Translations under genes and position numbers: made by a program
Notes under the pieces: generated by a model
The model's database searches: none
Told to the model about the DNA's origin: nothing
The model's input: only the letters and a program-made list of their open reading frames with translations
IMG/VR virus record: IMGVR_UViG_3300020034_000047
Coordinates: 1 to 37,819 of that record
Source of the DNA: a virus
DNA length: 37,819 nucleotides
Reading direction: 5' to 3' (one strand)
In this document: positions 29,442 to 37,288 of the stretch, one piece after another
Position numbering within the stretch: position 1 is the first letter of the stretch
Layout: each line of letters opens with the position of its first letter

Positions 29442-29691
29442 TATCCTCATGGATCAAGCACTGCGTGCTGCCGATGCCGAGTGCGAAACGCTCAAAGCAG
29501 AATTGTTCAAAGCCACCGTCAGCATACGAAAACACGAAGAGGCCCTGGCTTGGGTGATTGAGCATTTCAATACGTTCGCGCAACCGCCAGATCATTTGAA
29601 GGCGATTGTCGATGACGCCTGCCTGAAGGCGATGACGGCCGACGAGGATGCGGTCAAAGCGACAGTTGTGAACCGGGGAGTAGCCAAATGA
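29428..29691 (+). CDS. hypothetical helical protein
   Basis: 87 aa from the second ATG (29428), 6 nt after AAGGGAG; the ATG at 29422 overlaps that spacer. Helical and acidic (LRAADAECETLKAELFKATV). The initiation sequence recurs almost exactly before the gene at 31316. Coupled to the next gene by ATGA. Confidence 0.5.
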   Translation: MALSNILMDQALRAADAECETLKAELFKATVSIRKHEEALAWVIEHFNTFAQPPDHLKAIVDDACLKAMTADEDAVKATVVNRGVAK

Positions 29692-29813
29692 ATGATCAAT
29701 TCAATGTCTGCGCTCAATGCGGGATGCCGCTCCGATCAGGCAATGATTATCACCCATACGCGGCCTGCCTGATGTTTACGCAGTGTCACGACAGCGCGAC
29801 TGTGCGGAGCTGA
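29688..29813 (+). CDS. 41-aa putative zinc-finger peptide
   Basis: VCAQCGMPLRSGNDYHPYAA, then CLMFTQCH, arranged as C-x2-C-x13-H-x4-C, a compact zinc-ribbon-like pattern. Starts with an ATGA overlap. Function unknown; one of several Cys-rich products in this block. Confidence 0.45.
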   Translation: MNDQFNVCAQCGMPLRSGNDYHPYAACLMFTQCHDSATVRS

Positions 29814-29815
29814 AC

Positions 29816-29902
29816 ATGAGTAGGGGCAACGTCGAATTTCTGACGGTAGCGCTGTTCTACTCGGCACCGTGGGCGGCGCTCATTTACTTGGTGCTCCAAT
29901 GA
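29816..29902 (+). CDS. 28-aa hydrophobic peptide
   Basis: MSRGNVEFLTVALFYSAPWA followed by a hydrophobic end; probably a single membrane helix. It begins 2 nt after the previous stop and overlaps the methyltransferase start by ATGA. It may mainly provide translational coupling. Confidence 0.35.
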   Translation: MSRGNVEFLTVALFYSAPWAALIYLVLQ

Positions 29903-30594
29903 GGCCGTTTTTTCCTTACTACGGATCGACATGGAATCGAGCGCGCTATCTGCCTCCTCCGCGCTTCCCGCTTGTCCGTGAGCGGTTTGCTGGCGGAGCC
30001 GGGTACAGCCTGTTTTACGATTGCCCTCGTGTTGAGTTGGTAGATAAAGACCCGCTCATAGCTGGCCTATGGACGTACCTGATGGGCGTCAGCTCGGCGG
30101 AAATAATGGCGCTGCCAGAACTGCCAGAAGTCGGTGATTGCGTCGATAACTATGATATCCCGCAAGAGGCGCGCTGGTTGATTGGCTTTTGGTTGAATCG
30201 CGGGAGTGCGCAGCCAAAGAAATCCCGCACCGCATATTCGGCGCGCACCGACAAGGCCCAGTTGAATTGGGGGCTGCGAGCTAAAGAGCGCATCGCCAGC
30301 CAGTTGCATCTGTTGGCAGGATGGTCAATTACGGAAGGCGATTACACCGAAGGCCCGACTTCCGAATGCACATGGCTGATAGATCCGCCCTACGTCGATA
30401 AGGGGAAGTTCTACCGGCAGAAGTTCACCGATCATGCTGGGCTCGGACGCTGGTGCAAAACCCTGCAAGGGCAAACTATTGTCCTTGAAGGCGCTGGGGC
30501 GAATTGGTTGCCGTTCCTATCGCTTGGCGACTTCAAAACCAGTCTCGGCAAATCCGAGGAAAAGATATGGCTCGGCGAGAGTGTTTTCGCATGA
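29899..30594 (+). CDS. DNA adenine methyltransferase, D12 class
   Basis: 231 aa from the ATG at 29899 (ATGA with the upstream peptide; the frame opens at 29869). It shows the D12/Dam-type motifs: PFFPYYGSTW at the start, motif I FAGGAG (30-35), VDKDP (48-52) for the SAM pocket and the catalytic DPPY (162-165) in LIDPPYVDKG. The product would methylate N6 of adenine in a short DNA target, probably to evade host restriction; the target is not known. No restriction partner is encoded nearby, so it is an orphan enzyme. Confidence 0.85.
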   Translation: MRPFFPYYGSTWNRARYLPPPRFPLVRERFAGGAGYSLFYDCPRVELVDKDPLIAGLWTYLMGVSSAEIMALPELPEVGDCVDNYDIPQEARWLIGFWLNRGSAQPKKSRTAYSARTDKAQLNWGLRAKERIASQLHLLAGWSITEGDYTEGPTSECTWLIDPPYVDKGKFYRQKFTDHAGLGRWCKTLQGQTIVLEGAGANWLPFLSLGDFKTSLGKSEEKIWLGESVFA

Positions 30595-30899
30595 CCCGCG
30601 AAGAAGTGTTGTTTGATGTCTGGTTCTCGCTGTATCAGCGTAGAAACTTCACGAGCCTGGCGCCGGATGCATTTGGGCACAGAGCCGTCATGCTTGAAGC
30701 GTGGAAGGCTCGCGCCTCGCTGCACGTCGTGGAGGCAGAGACAAAAGGCGCTTGCCATGTATGCGGCTGCGAAGAGACCAATTCACGCGGGCTATGGACG
30801 TGTGAATGTCCTGCGCCACCTAGCCGTTGCGCATGTCACGGACTGATTCTAGGGGCTTGCCCATTCGATGCGCCACAGTCTAATCCATGGGGAAAGTAA
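30591..30899 (+). CDS. Cys-rich hypothetical protein
   Basis: 102 aa from the ATG overlapping the methyltransferase stop (ATGA). A helical N-terminal half (EVLFDVWFSLYQRRNF) is followed by a Cys-rich tail (CHVCGCEE, CECPAPPSRCACHG, GACPF) with up to nine Cys plus His, which suggests metal binding. No family known to me. Confidence 0.5.
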   Translation: MTREEVLFDVWFSLYQRRNFTSLAPDAFGHRAVMLEAWKARASLHVVEAETKGACHVCGCEETNSRGLWTCECPAPPSRCACHGLILGACPFDAPQSNPWGK

Positions 30900-31126
30900 T
30901 GAGTTTGCGAGGATACCGCGAGACCGAAGAGGCTTACGGCGCGGCTCTTGCTCAGAGAGACGCGGCCTTGGCTCGGGTTGCAGAACTAGAGGAAGTCATC
31001 CGCATCATGGGAGGCATGGCCTTGGCGGGCAAAACCGAAGAAGATTTCATGGAGATATTCCGCCGAGCCAAAAAGGCCGCTGGCTCTGTTCCTGATGCCG
31101 TCACCAGCGGATCAGGTGGCACATGA
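30899..31126 (+). CDS. small coiled-coil protein
   Basis: 75 aa from the ATG in TAATG; GGGGAAAG precedes it. Heptad-rich (EEAYGAALAQRDAALARVAE, LEEVIRIMGGMA), probably dimeric. A start 12 nt upstream is possible. Function unknown. Confidence 0.45.
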   Translation: MSLRGYRETEEAYGAALAQRDAALARVAELEEVIRIMGGMALAGKTEEDFMEIFRRAKKAAGSVPDAVTSGSGGT

Positions 31127-31329
31127 GCCTTTGGAGCGTATTCCGTGGAAACAAACACGACGCTAAGAAGGTCGGCGAGTTCCTAACCCATGCCATCGAG
31201 CATGTGCGTAACGGCGGGAATTTCGCGACCTGCGAGACCGTTTTGCATGACGGAACACAAGTCGAATTGACCCTCAAGCGCATACCGCCACAGTTTGAAA
31301 CAGAGGGAGATGCAAGTGGCCACGTTTAG
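31123..31329 (+). CDS. hypothetical small protein
   Basis: 68 aa (RGNKHDAKKVGEFLTHAIEH, then GTQVELTLKRIPP), alpha-beta with no recognised domain. ATGA-coupled upstream. Its final residues E-T-E-G-D-A-S-G share DNA with the next gene's ribosome-binding region. Confidence 0.45.
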   Translation: MSLWSVFRGNKHDAKKVGEFLTHAIEHVRNGGNFATCETVLHDGTQVELTLKRIPPQFETEGDASGHV

Positions 31330-31522
31330 AAAGATCGTTCAGGTATCCACCGGCCTTTTCCAGCCCAACCCGGAATCGGCACCGGACTTGGCGGTGATTG
31401 CGTTGTGCGACGACGGCTCAGTGTGGCGGTCTAGAGACTTTGGCCCATGGGATCGATGGGACGTATCGGAAATCACAGACTCACAAGCCGATGGAGGAGT
31501 GGAACATGCAGACGTGCCCTGA
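31316..31522 (+). CDS. hypothetical small protein
   Basis: 68 aa from a GTG after AGAGGGAG; the choice follows the nearly identical initiation site of the gene at 29428. It reads as a small beta protein (VIALCDDGSVWRSRDFGPWD), ending in acidic coil. Function unknown. Confidence 0.45.
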   Translation: MATFRKIVQVSTGLFQPNPESAPDLAVIALCDDGSVWRSRDFGPWDRWDVSEITDSQADGGVEHADVP

Positions 31523-31748
31523 TTGCAAGTGCCAGTTTGTACAGCCGTTCAAGTGCATTACCTGTGGCGCTGAGAAACTCTATGACCACACGGTGCGCAG
31601 TCAGGCGGGAGAGATTCAACGCCTCCAAGCGAAGCTAGACGCGATCATGCTCGAATATTGTCCGAATGAGATGACGCCGCAACAGATTGCCCGATGGGAA
31701 GACGCGCAGACCGCCTCACAGGCCAGCGGAGGAACTGTCGATGTCTGA
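31506..31748 (+). CDS. zinc-ribbon protein
   Basis: 80 aa from the ATG at 31506, preceded by GGAGG. CPDCKC and CITCGAEKLYD supply two CxxC knuckles at ~4-27, followed by a helical part (GEIQRLQAKLDAIMLEY). Probably a small nucleic-acid or protein-binding zinc ribbon. Overlaps its neighbours by 17 and 8 nt. Confidence 0.5.
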   Translation: MQTCPDCKCQFVQPFKCITCGAEKLYDHTVRSQAGEIQRLQAKLDAIMLEYCPNEMTPQQIARWEDAQTASQASGGTVDV

Positions 31749-31998
31749 GAAGGACCATTATCGGTATGGCTTGGAATCCGGGTCGCGAAACGGACAGCGC
31801 TTTATTCTTTGGATCATACGCGACAAGCGCGGGATCGTCTGGCGCTACGTTGGCGGTAATCCGGTTATCTATTATCGCCGAAAGGATGCGGCAGAGGCCG
31901 CGAAGAAACTTGATCCGATACCTGGATACAAGGCCGTAAAAGCCGAATTAATTGTGACAGCTTCTGATGCCTCCGATGTCACCTCAAGAGCATCTTAA
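31741..31998 (+). CDS. last gene of the accessory operon, hypothetical
   Basis: 85 aa starting MSEKDHYRYGLESGSRNGQR, with a beta-rich middle (FILWIIRDKRGIVWRYVGG) and a basic helix (RRKDAAEAAKKLD). It overlaps the zinc-ribbon gene by 8 nt. The palindrome GCTCTC-TT-GAGAGC follows at 32009-32022. Function unknown. Confidence 0.45.
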   Translation: MSEKDHYRYGLESGSRNGQRFILWIIRDKRGIVWRYVGGNPVIYYRRKDAAEAAKKLDPIPGYKAVKAELIVTASDASDVTSRAS

Positions 31999-32060
31999 AG
32001 CCACTACCGCTCTCTTGAGAGCACAGAACAGTTTTATAACAACAATGATGAAAGGGAAGA

Positions 32061-32888
32061 ATGACGCCTGAAATTACTATGAACGATCTATTCGACAAGT
32101 ACGCAATTGAGTGTATTCCGGAGCTGCAGCCACGCAGCCAGAGGGACTATCACAGCATACTCAAGATACTTAGAGTCCCCTTCGGGCCGCAGCTCCCGCG
32201 AGAAGTTAAGCCGCGGAACGTAGTTGACTTTATCAACGTCCCAACGGGACGCATTCACCGTAATCGCATGGTTACGATTCTATCGACTGTATTTAAAAAG
32301 GCTATCGGTAAGTGGTGCATTGAGGACGATCTTAGGAACCCGTGTACGGGCGTAGAGAGATGGCCAACCAGGCCTCGAGATAGGTACGTAACTACCGAAG
32401 AGTTTGACGCGTTCCGGGCTACGACACGTCCGCAAGTTCAGATAGCCATGGACCTAGCTTTGCTGACTGGGCAACGCCAGGGAGACATTATCGGGTTGAA
32501 GTGGTCTCAGATTAAGGAAGTCAACGGCAAGGATTACATCGAAATCGATCAAGGCAAGACTGGCAAGAAGCTGGCGATCTTTATCTCGGGTGAACTGCGG
32601 ATAGTTCTGAATCGTGCTTGGGAGACAAGCCCCAAGGGCGATTACGTTCTAAGGACTAAATGGGGTCGAAGATACACAGAAGATGGCTTCCGGGCGATGT
32701 GGCAGCGTTACTGCCGCCAGTGGGAGAATCTCGGTAATCCACGTTTTCACTTTCACGATATTAGGGCGAAGTCCATATCGGATAACTTGAACTTGGATGC
32801 GGCTTATCTGCTCGCCGGCCACATAGATATGAAGATGACCCGAAGGGTTTATGACCGGGCTCGCAGAATTGTCCAACCACTGCGCTAA
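32061..32888 (+). CDS. int: tyrosine recombinase (integrase 2)
   Basis: 275 aa. Core-binding region in the N-terminal third, then the catalytic domain with R139 (TGQRQGDIIGLKW), K169 region (QGKTGKKL), H232-x2-R235 (FHDIRAKS), H254 (AGH) and nucleophile Y264 (RRVYDRA). It appears complete, though its N-terminus is short and lacks an obvious arm-binding domain. RBS AAAGGGAAG precedes the ATG. The tRNA-derived candidate attP starts 50 nt after its stop, as usual for integrases that use tRNA genes. No Xis-like gene is directly beside it. Confidence 0.88.
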   Translation: MTPEITMNDLFDKYAIECIPELQPRSQRDYHSILKILRVPFGPQLPREVKPRNVVDFINVPTGRIHRNRMVTILSTVFKKAIGKWCIEDDLRNPCTGVERWPTRPRDRYVTTEEFDAFRATTRPQVQIAMDLALLTGQRQGDIIGLKWSQIKEVNGKDYIEIDQGKTGKKLAIFISGELRIVLNRAWETSPKGDYVLRTKWGRRYTEDGFRAMWQRYCRQWENLGNPRFHFHDIRAKSISDNLNLDAAYLLAGHIDMKMTRRVYDRARRIVQPLR

Positions 32889-32938
32889 CAAGAAAAGTAC
32901 ACACATGTTAAAAAACGCCTAGATTTATAGCCTTTTAA

Positions 32939-32981
<43 letters not shown>

Positions 32982-33030
32982 ATATCAATTAAAACAACAT
33001 CTTATCAAATATTATACAAGAATCTATTGT

Positions 33031-33058
33031 TTTGATTATCGAAATTAGGCACTATAAC
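33031..33058 (+). promoter_or_regulatory. possible promoter of the replication operon
   Basis: TTTGAT (33031-33036), 16-nt spacer, TATAAC (33053-33058) in the AT-rich gap after the candidate attP. A second box TATACA (33097-33102) lies 6 nt before the next ATG. Both are moderate matches. Confidence 0.4.
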
Positions 33059-33108
33059 TTTGAGTTTATCGACACATTTTCGTACACGTGAATGGATATA
33101 CAGTACAC

Positions 33109-33291
33109 ATGACACAAGCCTGGCATTTTGACCCTAATGACGATGACGAATACCCCACCGATAACGACTGGGACCCGGATGACCAAGAGCCTCCCTTCGA
33201 CGTTGAACTGGACTTCACGTATGCCCACGGCATGACGATATTAGACCACATGGACAAGATCCAGGACGAAGATCCGGATGGGGAGTACTAG
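33109..33291 (+). CDS. acidic hypothetical protein
   Basis: 60 aa from the ATG at 33109; a GTG at 33088 would add seven residues. Very acidic (FDPNDDDEYPTDNDWDPDDQ), like small DNA-mimic or nuclease-inhibitor proteins in charge, but no homology is claimed. No Shine-Dalgarno is visible. First gene before the primase. Confidence 0.45.
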   Translation: MTQAWHFDPNDDDEYPTDNDWDPDDQEPPFDVELDFTYAHGMTILDHMDKIQDEDPDGEY

Positions 33292-33293
33292 CC

Positions 33294-33482
33294 ATGACCG
33301 ACGCTTACCTGCTTGAGACCGCGGACAGGGTGACCCGAGCTAAGAATGCGCTCGATCTGTCGGCACACTCCGTTGCCTACTATAAGCGCGTCCTGGTTGC
33401 CGCTGAGAAGCGGTACGACGAACGGCAAGCGGCGCTAGTCGCCGCCTTGACGGACCTTAAGGCTTTGGGGGGAGAGGTTTGA
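33294..33482 (+). CDS. small coiled-coil protein
   Basis: 62 aa, all helical (TADRVTRAKNALDLSAHSV; RVLVAAEKRYDERQAALVAA). GGGGAG precedes the ATG, and the stop overlaps the primase TTG start. Function unknown; probably an accessory early protein. Confidence 0.5.
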   Translation: MTDAYLLETADRVTRAKNALDLSAHSVAYYKRVLVAAEKRYDERQAALVAALTDLKALGGEV

Positions 33483-34309
33483 AGCCATACGAAGTACTCG
33501 AGCTGATCGCCCAAGATATCGAGCCTGGCACCCGCTCCCGTGTCCTTTGCCCTAAGTGTAACGGAGGCGAGAGTGCAGAGACTTCGTTATCCTTATTCAG
33601 GGATCACTCTAACCGGATTGCGTGGAAGTGCTTCAGGGCTAAATGCGGTTACTCAGGGGCGCCTAAAGGCGTGTCTGGCGACTCTAGTAGAACCTCTCGT
33701 ATAGCTCCTAAATATTTCACTCATCCATATGAGCAAGTGACTAGGGAAACCCCTGAAGGCGCCTTCCTCTATGAGCGATATGGAATATCTCTGGCTAATA
33801 TTAGCTGGTCTGTGGATGTTAGGCGCTATGTCCTGCCTATTATTGGGCCTGGCGGCAATCTGCGCGGCACTGTGGCTTACGGGTTCGACACTAATACAAA
33901 GGCTGTATCCTACAGAGAACGAGTAGACGAACCGTGGATGCACTACACATATCGTCCATCGGATGCAACAGTGTGTGTTGTAGTAGAAGATTGGTTCAGT
34001 GCACAAAAGATATACACCGCCGGCCAGTGTGCGGTCGCACTCCTTGGAACAATATTGAACCGCGAGCGCGTTGATGAAATCAAACAAGCGTGCCGCGGCC
34101 TGCAAGTTATTCTTGCCTTAGATCTAGATGCTTACGGTAAATCAATCAAGTATGCCCTCGAATATGGGGGTGAATTTAGTCCCCCATTAAAAGTCTGGCG
34201 TTTGAAGAGTGATTTAAAGTACGTTTCGACTGACAGAATAAAGAGAGAAGTAAATGGCGGTATCGGAGACTTTGCTAGGGGGAATACTCGAATCAAGGAA
34301 GGTGTTTGA
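33479..34309 (+). CDS. DNA primase (zinc ribbon + TOPRIM)
   Basis: 276 aa from a TTG overlapping the previous stop, with GGGGAGAGG upstream. C24/C27 (CPKCNGG) and C51/C56 (WKCFRAKCGY) form a T7-type zinc ribbon for template recognition. The TOPRIM part shows E170 (VVVEDWFSAQK) and D215-x-D217 (LALDLDAYG), the metal ligands of primer synthesis. T7 fuses this to helicase as gp4; here primase and helicase are separate genes overlapping by 56 nt, so they are likely translated together. Confidence 0.85.
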   Translation: MKPYEVLELIAQDIEPGTRSRVLCPKCNGGESAETSLSLFRDHSNRIAWKCFRAKCGYSGAPKGVSGDSSRTSRIAPKYFTHPYEQVTRETPEGAFLYERYGISLANISWSVDVRRYVLPIIGPGGNLRGTVAYGFDTNTKAVSYRERVDEPWMHYTYRPSDATVCVVVEDWFSAQKIYTAGQCAVALLGTILNRERVDEIKQACRGLQVILALDLDAYGKSIKYALEYGGEFSPPLKVWRLKSDLKYVSTDRIKREVNGGIGDFARGNTRIKEGV

Positions 34310-35453
34310 TGAGTTTGAACGACACGGTGACCCAGAGAGCTTTACCGGACTTGGAAGGCATTTGTTTGGAGCTTGCAGAGAGTATTATCTCACTGACGCA
34401 AACATACAATCATGCGATAGATCTATTGTCACAGAGCGGATCGCTCGATCTTTGCCCAATCCAAAGCATGAAACCGCATTTAGACAATTTATGGAAGGCG
34501 TTCCACAAGGCGTCTCCGGAGCTAATGTCACCAGAGATATTATCGAGCTCAAACGAGAGCGGCTCGGCGGCCAACTCTCGTTGGCACTCGCGAACAAGCA
34601 GCCCCAGGAATCCATCGATAGATACATCGACGACTACCGAAATCTGTCTGTCGGATACGGCGATAGTCCGACAGATCAAGAATCCGAGCTAGTAGATGCT
34701 CTGGATATTACGGATCTGACGGAAGAGAAGCCCAATGAACAGTACATCAAGCTCTGGCCCAGAAGCCTTAATGACCGATTGGACGGAGGAGCTCTTAGAG
34801 GTCACCACGTCCTTATATTCGCTCGCCCAGAGACTGGTAAGACTTTATTCGCAATCAACCTTGTTGCCGGGTTTCTCCAACAAGGACTCGACATTCTATA
34901 TGTCGGGAACGAAGAACCCGTTGCAGACATCAGAGACCGAATACGAGGCCGTCTACTCAAGGTATCTAAGAGCCAAATACGCTCTGACCGAAGCGGAAGT
35001 GCAAGCCGGCTTAAATCTGCTCAAAGCGGATCTATCGGAATTACGGAAGGAACGACGTTCTCCGGGGTCCGAAAGTGCATCGAGCAACGACGAGCAGACG
35101 TTGTTGTCATTGACCAGATCAGGAACATGAGGCTTAAGAGTGACTCACGAACAAGCGAACTTGAGGCTGCAGGTATTGAAGCTAGGGCTATTGCGAAGGA
35201 GTTCAATGTTCTCGTCGTTTCTATTACTCAGGCTGGCGACTCTGCTACGAATAAGGTTTATCTCGAAATGTCCGACGTGGACAGCTCTAAGACTGGCATA
35301 CCAGCTTCGGCGGACCTCATGGTTGGGATCGGGGCGGACGAGGCCATGAAAGTTAATGGACTATTGGGGATATCGCTCCCCAAGAATAAGCTTTCGGGAC
35401 TGCACGATAAGTTCTCTGTAGGCGTTAACTATGCGACCGGAATTATCGAATAA
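34254..35453 (+). CDS. replicative helicase, RecA-fold (DnaB/gp4-like)
   Basis: 399 aa. Walker A ARPETGKT (190-197), catalytic-type Glu in YVGNEEP (217-222), Walker B VVVID (283-287) and a Q-rich motif III region (VVSITQAG). The N-terminal 150 residues are helical and would give ring contacts or a primase-binding site. It unwinds DNA at the phage fork. The last codons coincide with a 20-bp repeat also found behind integrase 1 (27517-27536). Confidence 0.82.
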   Translation: MAVSETLLGGILESRKVFDEFERHGDPESFTGLGRHLFGACREYYLTDANIQSCDRSIVTERIARSLPNPKHETAFRQFMEGVPQGVSGANVTRDIIELKRERLGGQLSLALANKQPQESIDRYIDDYRNLSVGYGDSPTDQESELVDALDITDLTEEKPNEQYIKLWPRSLNDRLDGGALRGHHVLIFARPETGKTLFAINLVAGFLQQGLDILYVGNEEPVADIRDRIRGRLLKVSKSQIRSDRSGSASRLKSAQSGSIGITEGTTFSGVRKCIEQRRADVVVIDQIRNMRLKSDSRTSELEAAGIEARAIAKEFNVLVVSITQAGDSATNKVYLEMSDVDSSKTGIPASADLMVGIGADEAMKVNGLLGISLPKNKLSGLHDKFSVGVNYATGIIE

Positions 35454-35460
35454 CCTATAT
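35441..35460. repeat. 20-bp direct repeat, copy 2 (helicase 3' end)
   Basis: Identical over 20 bp to 27517-27536. Here it encodes the last residues I-I-E, the helicase stop codon, and the start of the short gap before DNA polymerase. Confidence 0.6.
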
Positions 35461-37288
35461 GAATATAAATCCTGGGGTATATCTTGAACCAAATTTTTTG
35501 GTCGTTGACCTTGAGACGAGCAACGTCGAAAAGGGCTCTGCGCTCAATGGAGACAATGCGCTCATCCTTGCCTGTTGGAGTCTGGGGGCAGGTCACCCAA
35601 GACGGGGAAGTGGCCGTACTCACCATGTTTGGGGGGACGAGTACTCTCACGGGCAACTTGAGGCAGACATTAGAGCTGCTGAGTTCATCGTCGCTCACGG
35701 AGCCAAATTCGAGCTCGGCTGGTTCCGACGATGCGGCTTCGATCTACGGAAGATCCTGACATACGACACTCTCCTAGGCGAGAAAGTCATAGCCGGCAAC
35801 CGGCCGGTAGTTCTATCCCTAGACGCAACGGCGAAGCGCCGCGGCTTAGGGCAGAAGGATTCCACAGTATCCCTGATGATCAAGTCGGGCGTATGTCCTT
35901 CTCAGATCCCCCAGCGGATGCTCAAAGACTATTGCGATCAGGACGTAGCCTTAACTGAGGCTATATTCCTCGAGCAACGCCAAGAATTGGCAGATCTTGG
36001 GCTACTGCCCGTGACGTTCTGCAGGAACATTGTTACACCAATCCTGGCGGATATCGAGCCCCATGGTATGGGACTAGACGCCGAACGAGTTACCAAGACT
36101 CACGACGAATATAAGGGCAAGTGGGATGAGTTGAATACGGAATTTAATCGCCTCACGGGCGGGATCAATCCTAAGTCTCCGAAGCAGATGCGAGAGTTCC
36201 TGTATGGGCTGCCGGTGCCGCCGGCCGATCTAACTGCAGAGGAATTGTTGTTGTTTCGTCCTGGCCTAGCCTTCGCTGAAGTCACCGACTACAAGGGCAA
36301 CGAGATCAAGACGGACACCGGAGAGAAGTCCACCAGTAAGGACATTCTAACCGAGCTGGTGGCAGTTACGGACGAACAGAAGGCGTTTAAGAAGGTCGCT
36401 GTGGCATTAGCGTTGCTCAAGACGCCCATGCAGAACCTAACCAAGATGAAGGCTAAAGCAGACAAGGGAGAGCGGATGTATGGAGTATTTAACCAAGCTG
36501 TGGCAAAAACTCACAGGCTATCTTCGTCAGCCAGGCTTGGGGGGATGCAGCTCCAAAACCCTGAAAAAGCCTTCAAGAAGTGCTTCGTCGCCAGGCCTGG
36601 GTACAGGATCATACAAGCGGACGCCGCTCAGCTCGAGTTCCGAGTGGCGGCAGATATTGCAAGAGATCCCGGCGCAGAGGGATTGGTACGATCCGGAGGG
36701 GACGTACACGCCCTTGCCGCAACAACCCTTGGGGTCTCTAGAGATCACGCTAAAGCCAAAACCTTTCGGCCCTTATATGGTGGAAGCTCCGGTACGCCGA
36801 AAGAAAAGAAGTACTACAAAGCTTTCCGGGAAGCGTACCCCCGCATCTTCGAAGAACAAACGAAATGGACCCTCGAAGTCGCGAAAGACAAGAAGCTTCG
36901 CATCCCGTCCGGTCTTATCTTCTACTGGCCGGATACGACGATCAAACAAAGCGGATACGTAACCAACACTACGTCTATCTTCAACGCCCCTATCCAATCC
37001 TTCTCGTGGGATATCGTGTCCCTGGTGCTTCGGGATGTGTGGGAGCAGCTAGACGGTCTTGATGCGAACATAATCAATACACAACACGATTCGATCATTC
37101 TTGAGGTGAACGAAAGCTGCTTGGAGCACGTAGAAACTATCTTAGCAGAAGCCTTTACATCCAATATTTATAGTATAATCTATAGGCTGTTTTCTTATAA
37201 ATTCCAAGTCCCTTTCGGTGCGGGGGTGAAGATCGCCCAGCACTGGGGGGATACGAAAGATGAATCAAAATACGAGGCAATCACATGA
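35459..37288 (+). CDS. family A DNA polymerase with 3'-5' exonuclease
   Basis: 609 aa. Exonuclease: D17-x-E19 (VVDLET), AHGAKFELGW (exo II variant with Glu for the usual Asp) and Y158-x3-D162 (DYCDQDV). Polymerase: motif A D388AAQLEFR, motif B R428-x3-K432-x3-F436-x3-Y440-G441, an exact O-helix pattern, and motif C H543-D544 (NTQHDSIILE). It copies the phage genome, as T7 gp5 does; it is shorter than T7 gp5 (704 aa). Starts 5 nt after the helicase stop and ends in an ATGA overlap. Confidence 0.93.
   Translation: MNINPGVYLEPNFLVVDLETSNVEKGSALNGDNALILACWSLGAGHPRRGSGRTHHVWGDEYSHGQLEADIRAAEFIVAHGAKFELGWFRRCGFDLRKILTYDTLLGEKVIAGNRPVVLSLDATAKRRGLGQKDSTVSLMIKSGVCPSQIPQRMLKDYCDQDVALTEAIFLEQRQELADLGLLPVTFCRNIVTPILADIEPHGMGLDAERVTKTHDEYKGKWDELNTEFNRLTGGINPKSPKQMREFLYGLPVPPADLTAEELLLFRPGLAFAEVTDYKGNEIKTDTGEKSTSKDILTELVAVTDEQKAFKKVAVALALLKTPMQNLTKMKAKADKGERMYGVFNQAVAKTHRLSSSARLGGMQLQNPEKAFKKCFVARPGYRIIQADAAQLEFRVAADIARDPGAEGLVRSGGDVHALAATTLGVSRDHAKAKTFRPLYGGSSGTPKEKKYYKAFREAYPRIFEEQTKWTLEVAKDKKLRIPSGLIFYWPDTTIKQSGYVTNTTSIFNAPIQSFSWDIVSLVLRDVWEQLDGLDANIINTQHDSIILEVNESCLEHVETILAEAFTSNIYSIIYRLFSYKFQVPFGAGVKIAQHWGDTKDESKYEAIT

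Noticed and set aside
36480-36962. 160-aa frame inside DNA polymerase
   Set aside because: Overlaps the polymerase motif A/B region in another frame and has a Ser/Lys/Arg low-quality composition.
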